Made by a program: the position numbers and the translations under genes. This document shows positions 5,599 to 6,454 of a DNA stretch of 6,454 nucleotides, piece by piece (the first letter of the stretch is position 1; each line of letters opens with the position of its first letter). The notes under the pieces were generated by a model that worked only from the letters and a program-made list of their open reading frames with translations, did no database searches and was not told the DNA's origin. Source of the DNA: Sedimenticola sp. GTDB lineage: Bacteria; Pseudomonadota; Gammaproteobacteria; Chromatiales; Chromatiaceae. The DNA lies in contig JALVUB010000196.1 of NCBI GenBank assembly GCA_027023915.1, positions 1 through 6,454 on the forward strand, given 5' to 3'.

Positions 5599-6454
5599 TC
5601 AGGGAGTAAGGGTGAGCCGCGCCACGTTGCGCTTTATGTATTGCGTCAGGTCGTATGGGTTTCCATTCACCACCAGCGCCACGCCCCCGGCGTTGCCCAG
5701 CGTGATCTGATAGGGCGGCTTGCCCTCCAACCGCAGCACGGTACCCGCCTTCTGAAGCCCCACTTTCTGGAAGGCGCCATCAGCGCTGCGGATGTTCACC
5801 CAGCTGTCCTGTTTGAAACGAACCTCCACTCCGGAGGGCTCGGCGGCCTTGTCCGCGGGCTCGGCCGCAACCTCGGCCGCTTCAGGTTGTTCCCCGGTGG
5901 CATCTGGAGCCTTACCGTTTTCCGCCGCCGGTGGAGTTTCAGGCTGGCGCGCCGACGCTTCCACCGGTTTTTCGGCATTTTCGGCAGGGGGTTCTGCGGG
6001 CGTGTTCTCCCCGGCCACCGTTGCCGGACTCTCTTTTTCCTGTTGACCATCATTGGGCGCCGGCCGAGCGGGCTTTTCTTCCGGCGCGGGCTTTTCGACA
6101 ACTGGCTGGATTTTAGCCGCGGACTCCACGCTCCGGTCCTTCCACCAAAGCACCAACCCAGCGATGACGCTGAGAAGCACCACCGCCGTCATCAACCGCA
6201 CCAGCCCATGGCTGCTGCGTATTTCGTGATGCATCCCCCGGGTGACAGCGGACGCCGGCGGGCGGACGCACTCCTCCCCTTCGGGGCAACGCTGGTCGAA
6301 TTCCTTGAGCAGCGGCTCTTCGGGAATTCCCAGCAAACGGGCGTAATTGCGATAATACCCACGCACGAAGACCCGCGCCGGAAGGCGTTCGTAATCCTCC
6401 TCCTCCAGGGCCACCACCGTCACCCGTTTGAGGTGAAGCCGGTCAGCCACCACC
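5599..6454 (-). CDS. rodZ: RodZ-like cytoskeletal membrane protein, 3' part (5' end outside window)
   Basis: RodZ links the MreB cytoskeleton to the cell-wall elongation machinery. The visible 284 codons begin inside the cytoplasmic HTH domain. VADRLHLKRVTVVALEEEDY and LPARVFVRGYYRNYARLLGI match its last helices, so the GTG near the window edge is an internal Val codon and not a start. A juxtamembrane linker follows, then one membrane helix at visible residues about 84-104. Next is a long periplasmic linker rich in Pro, Ala and Glu (about 112-208), and then the C-terminal RodZ beta domain (DUF4115-type) at about 209-284, with DSWVNIRSADG and the closing VARLTLTP. The TGA at 5599-5601 precedes the hisS ATG by one base. 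In many Gammaproteobacteria ispG lies between rodZ and hisS. Only the first HTH helices are missing from view. The assignment is firm at family level. Confidence 0.92.
   Translation of the reverse strand, partial: VVADRLHLKRVTVVALEEEDYERLPARVFVRGYYRNYARLLGIPEEPLLKEFDQRCPEGEECVRPPASAVTRGMHHEIRSSHGLVRLMTAVVLLSVIAGLVLWWKDRSVESAAKIQPVVEKPAPEEKPARPAPNDGQQEKESPATVAGENTPAEPPAENAEKPVEASARQPETPPAAENGKAPDATGEQPEAAEVAAEPADKAAEPSGVEVRFKQDSWVNIRSADGAFQKVGLQKAGTVLRLEGKPPYQITLGNAGGVALVVNGNPYDLTQYIKRNVARLTLTP

Noticed and set aside
5840..6120. Pro/Ala/Glu-rich stretch of the RodZ-like gene as a repeat array or a frameshifted region
   Set aside because: It is the low-complexity periplasmic linker expected in RodZ proteins. 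The frame stays open and the C-terminal domain follows in the same frame.
6448..6453. GTG codons at the window edge as the start of the rodZ-type gene
   Set aside because: The sequence is already inside the conserved HTH domain there, so these are internal Val codons and the gene is cut by the window.

Overview
The window is a GC-rich stretch of gammaproteobacterial housekeeping DNA. All seven recognisable genes lie on the minus strand, so transcription runs from high to low coordinates. The gene set (a rodZ-type gene, hisS, the yfgM-type ancillary gene, bamB, der, then yajC and secD) and the protein sequences point to the Gammaproteobacteria. I cannot name a genus. Nothing in the window requires a plasmid, phage or transposon: I see no integrase, transposase, tRNA, rRNA or CRISPR array.

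Layout in the direction of transcription. At 6454-5599 is the 3' part of a RodZ-like cytoskeletal gene, whose 5' end is cut by the window edge. hisS (histidyl-tRNA synthetase) follows after one base, at 5597-4314. Next come yfgM (4317-3697, four-base GTGA overlap with hisS), bamB (3700-2402, four-base TTGA overlap with yfgM) and der (2397-1009, four-base gap after bamB). These five genes are packed so tightly that they almost certainly form one transcriptional unit with translational coupling. A 74-base gap (935-1008) follows. It holds a possible extended -10 promoter and a perfect 17-base palindrome. Then yajC (934-590) and, after a 63-base gap with an imperfect hairpin, the 5' part of secD (526-1, running off the window).

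Functionally, the window joins two modules of envelope biogenesis. YajC and SecD belong to the Sec translocon accessory complex. YfgM is an inner-membrane periplasmic chaperone-type partner of the translocon. BamB is a lipoprotein of the outer-membrane beta-barrel assembly machine. RodZ sets cell shape. Der (ribosome assembly) and HisS (tRNA charging) serve translation.

Two familiar neighbours are absent: ispG between rodZ and hisS, and tgt before yajC. The outstanding anomaly is in secD. After about 147 codons of a normal SecD N-terminus, the reading frame continues into an exact copy of the stretch that begins at codon 32. This gives an 86-base perfect direct repeat (349-434 and 1-86) at a spacing of 348 bases, in frame and cut by the window edge. 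It is either a recent in-frame tandem duplication of 116 codons in an essential translocon gene, or an assembly or library chimera at the end of the sequence. The window alone cannot decide. No clearly novel multi-gene system is visible.
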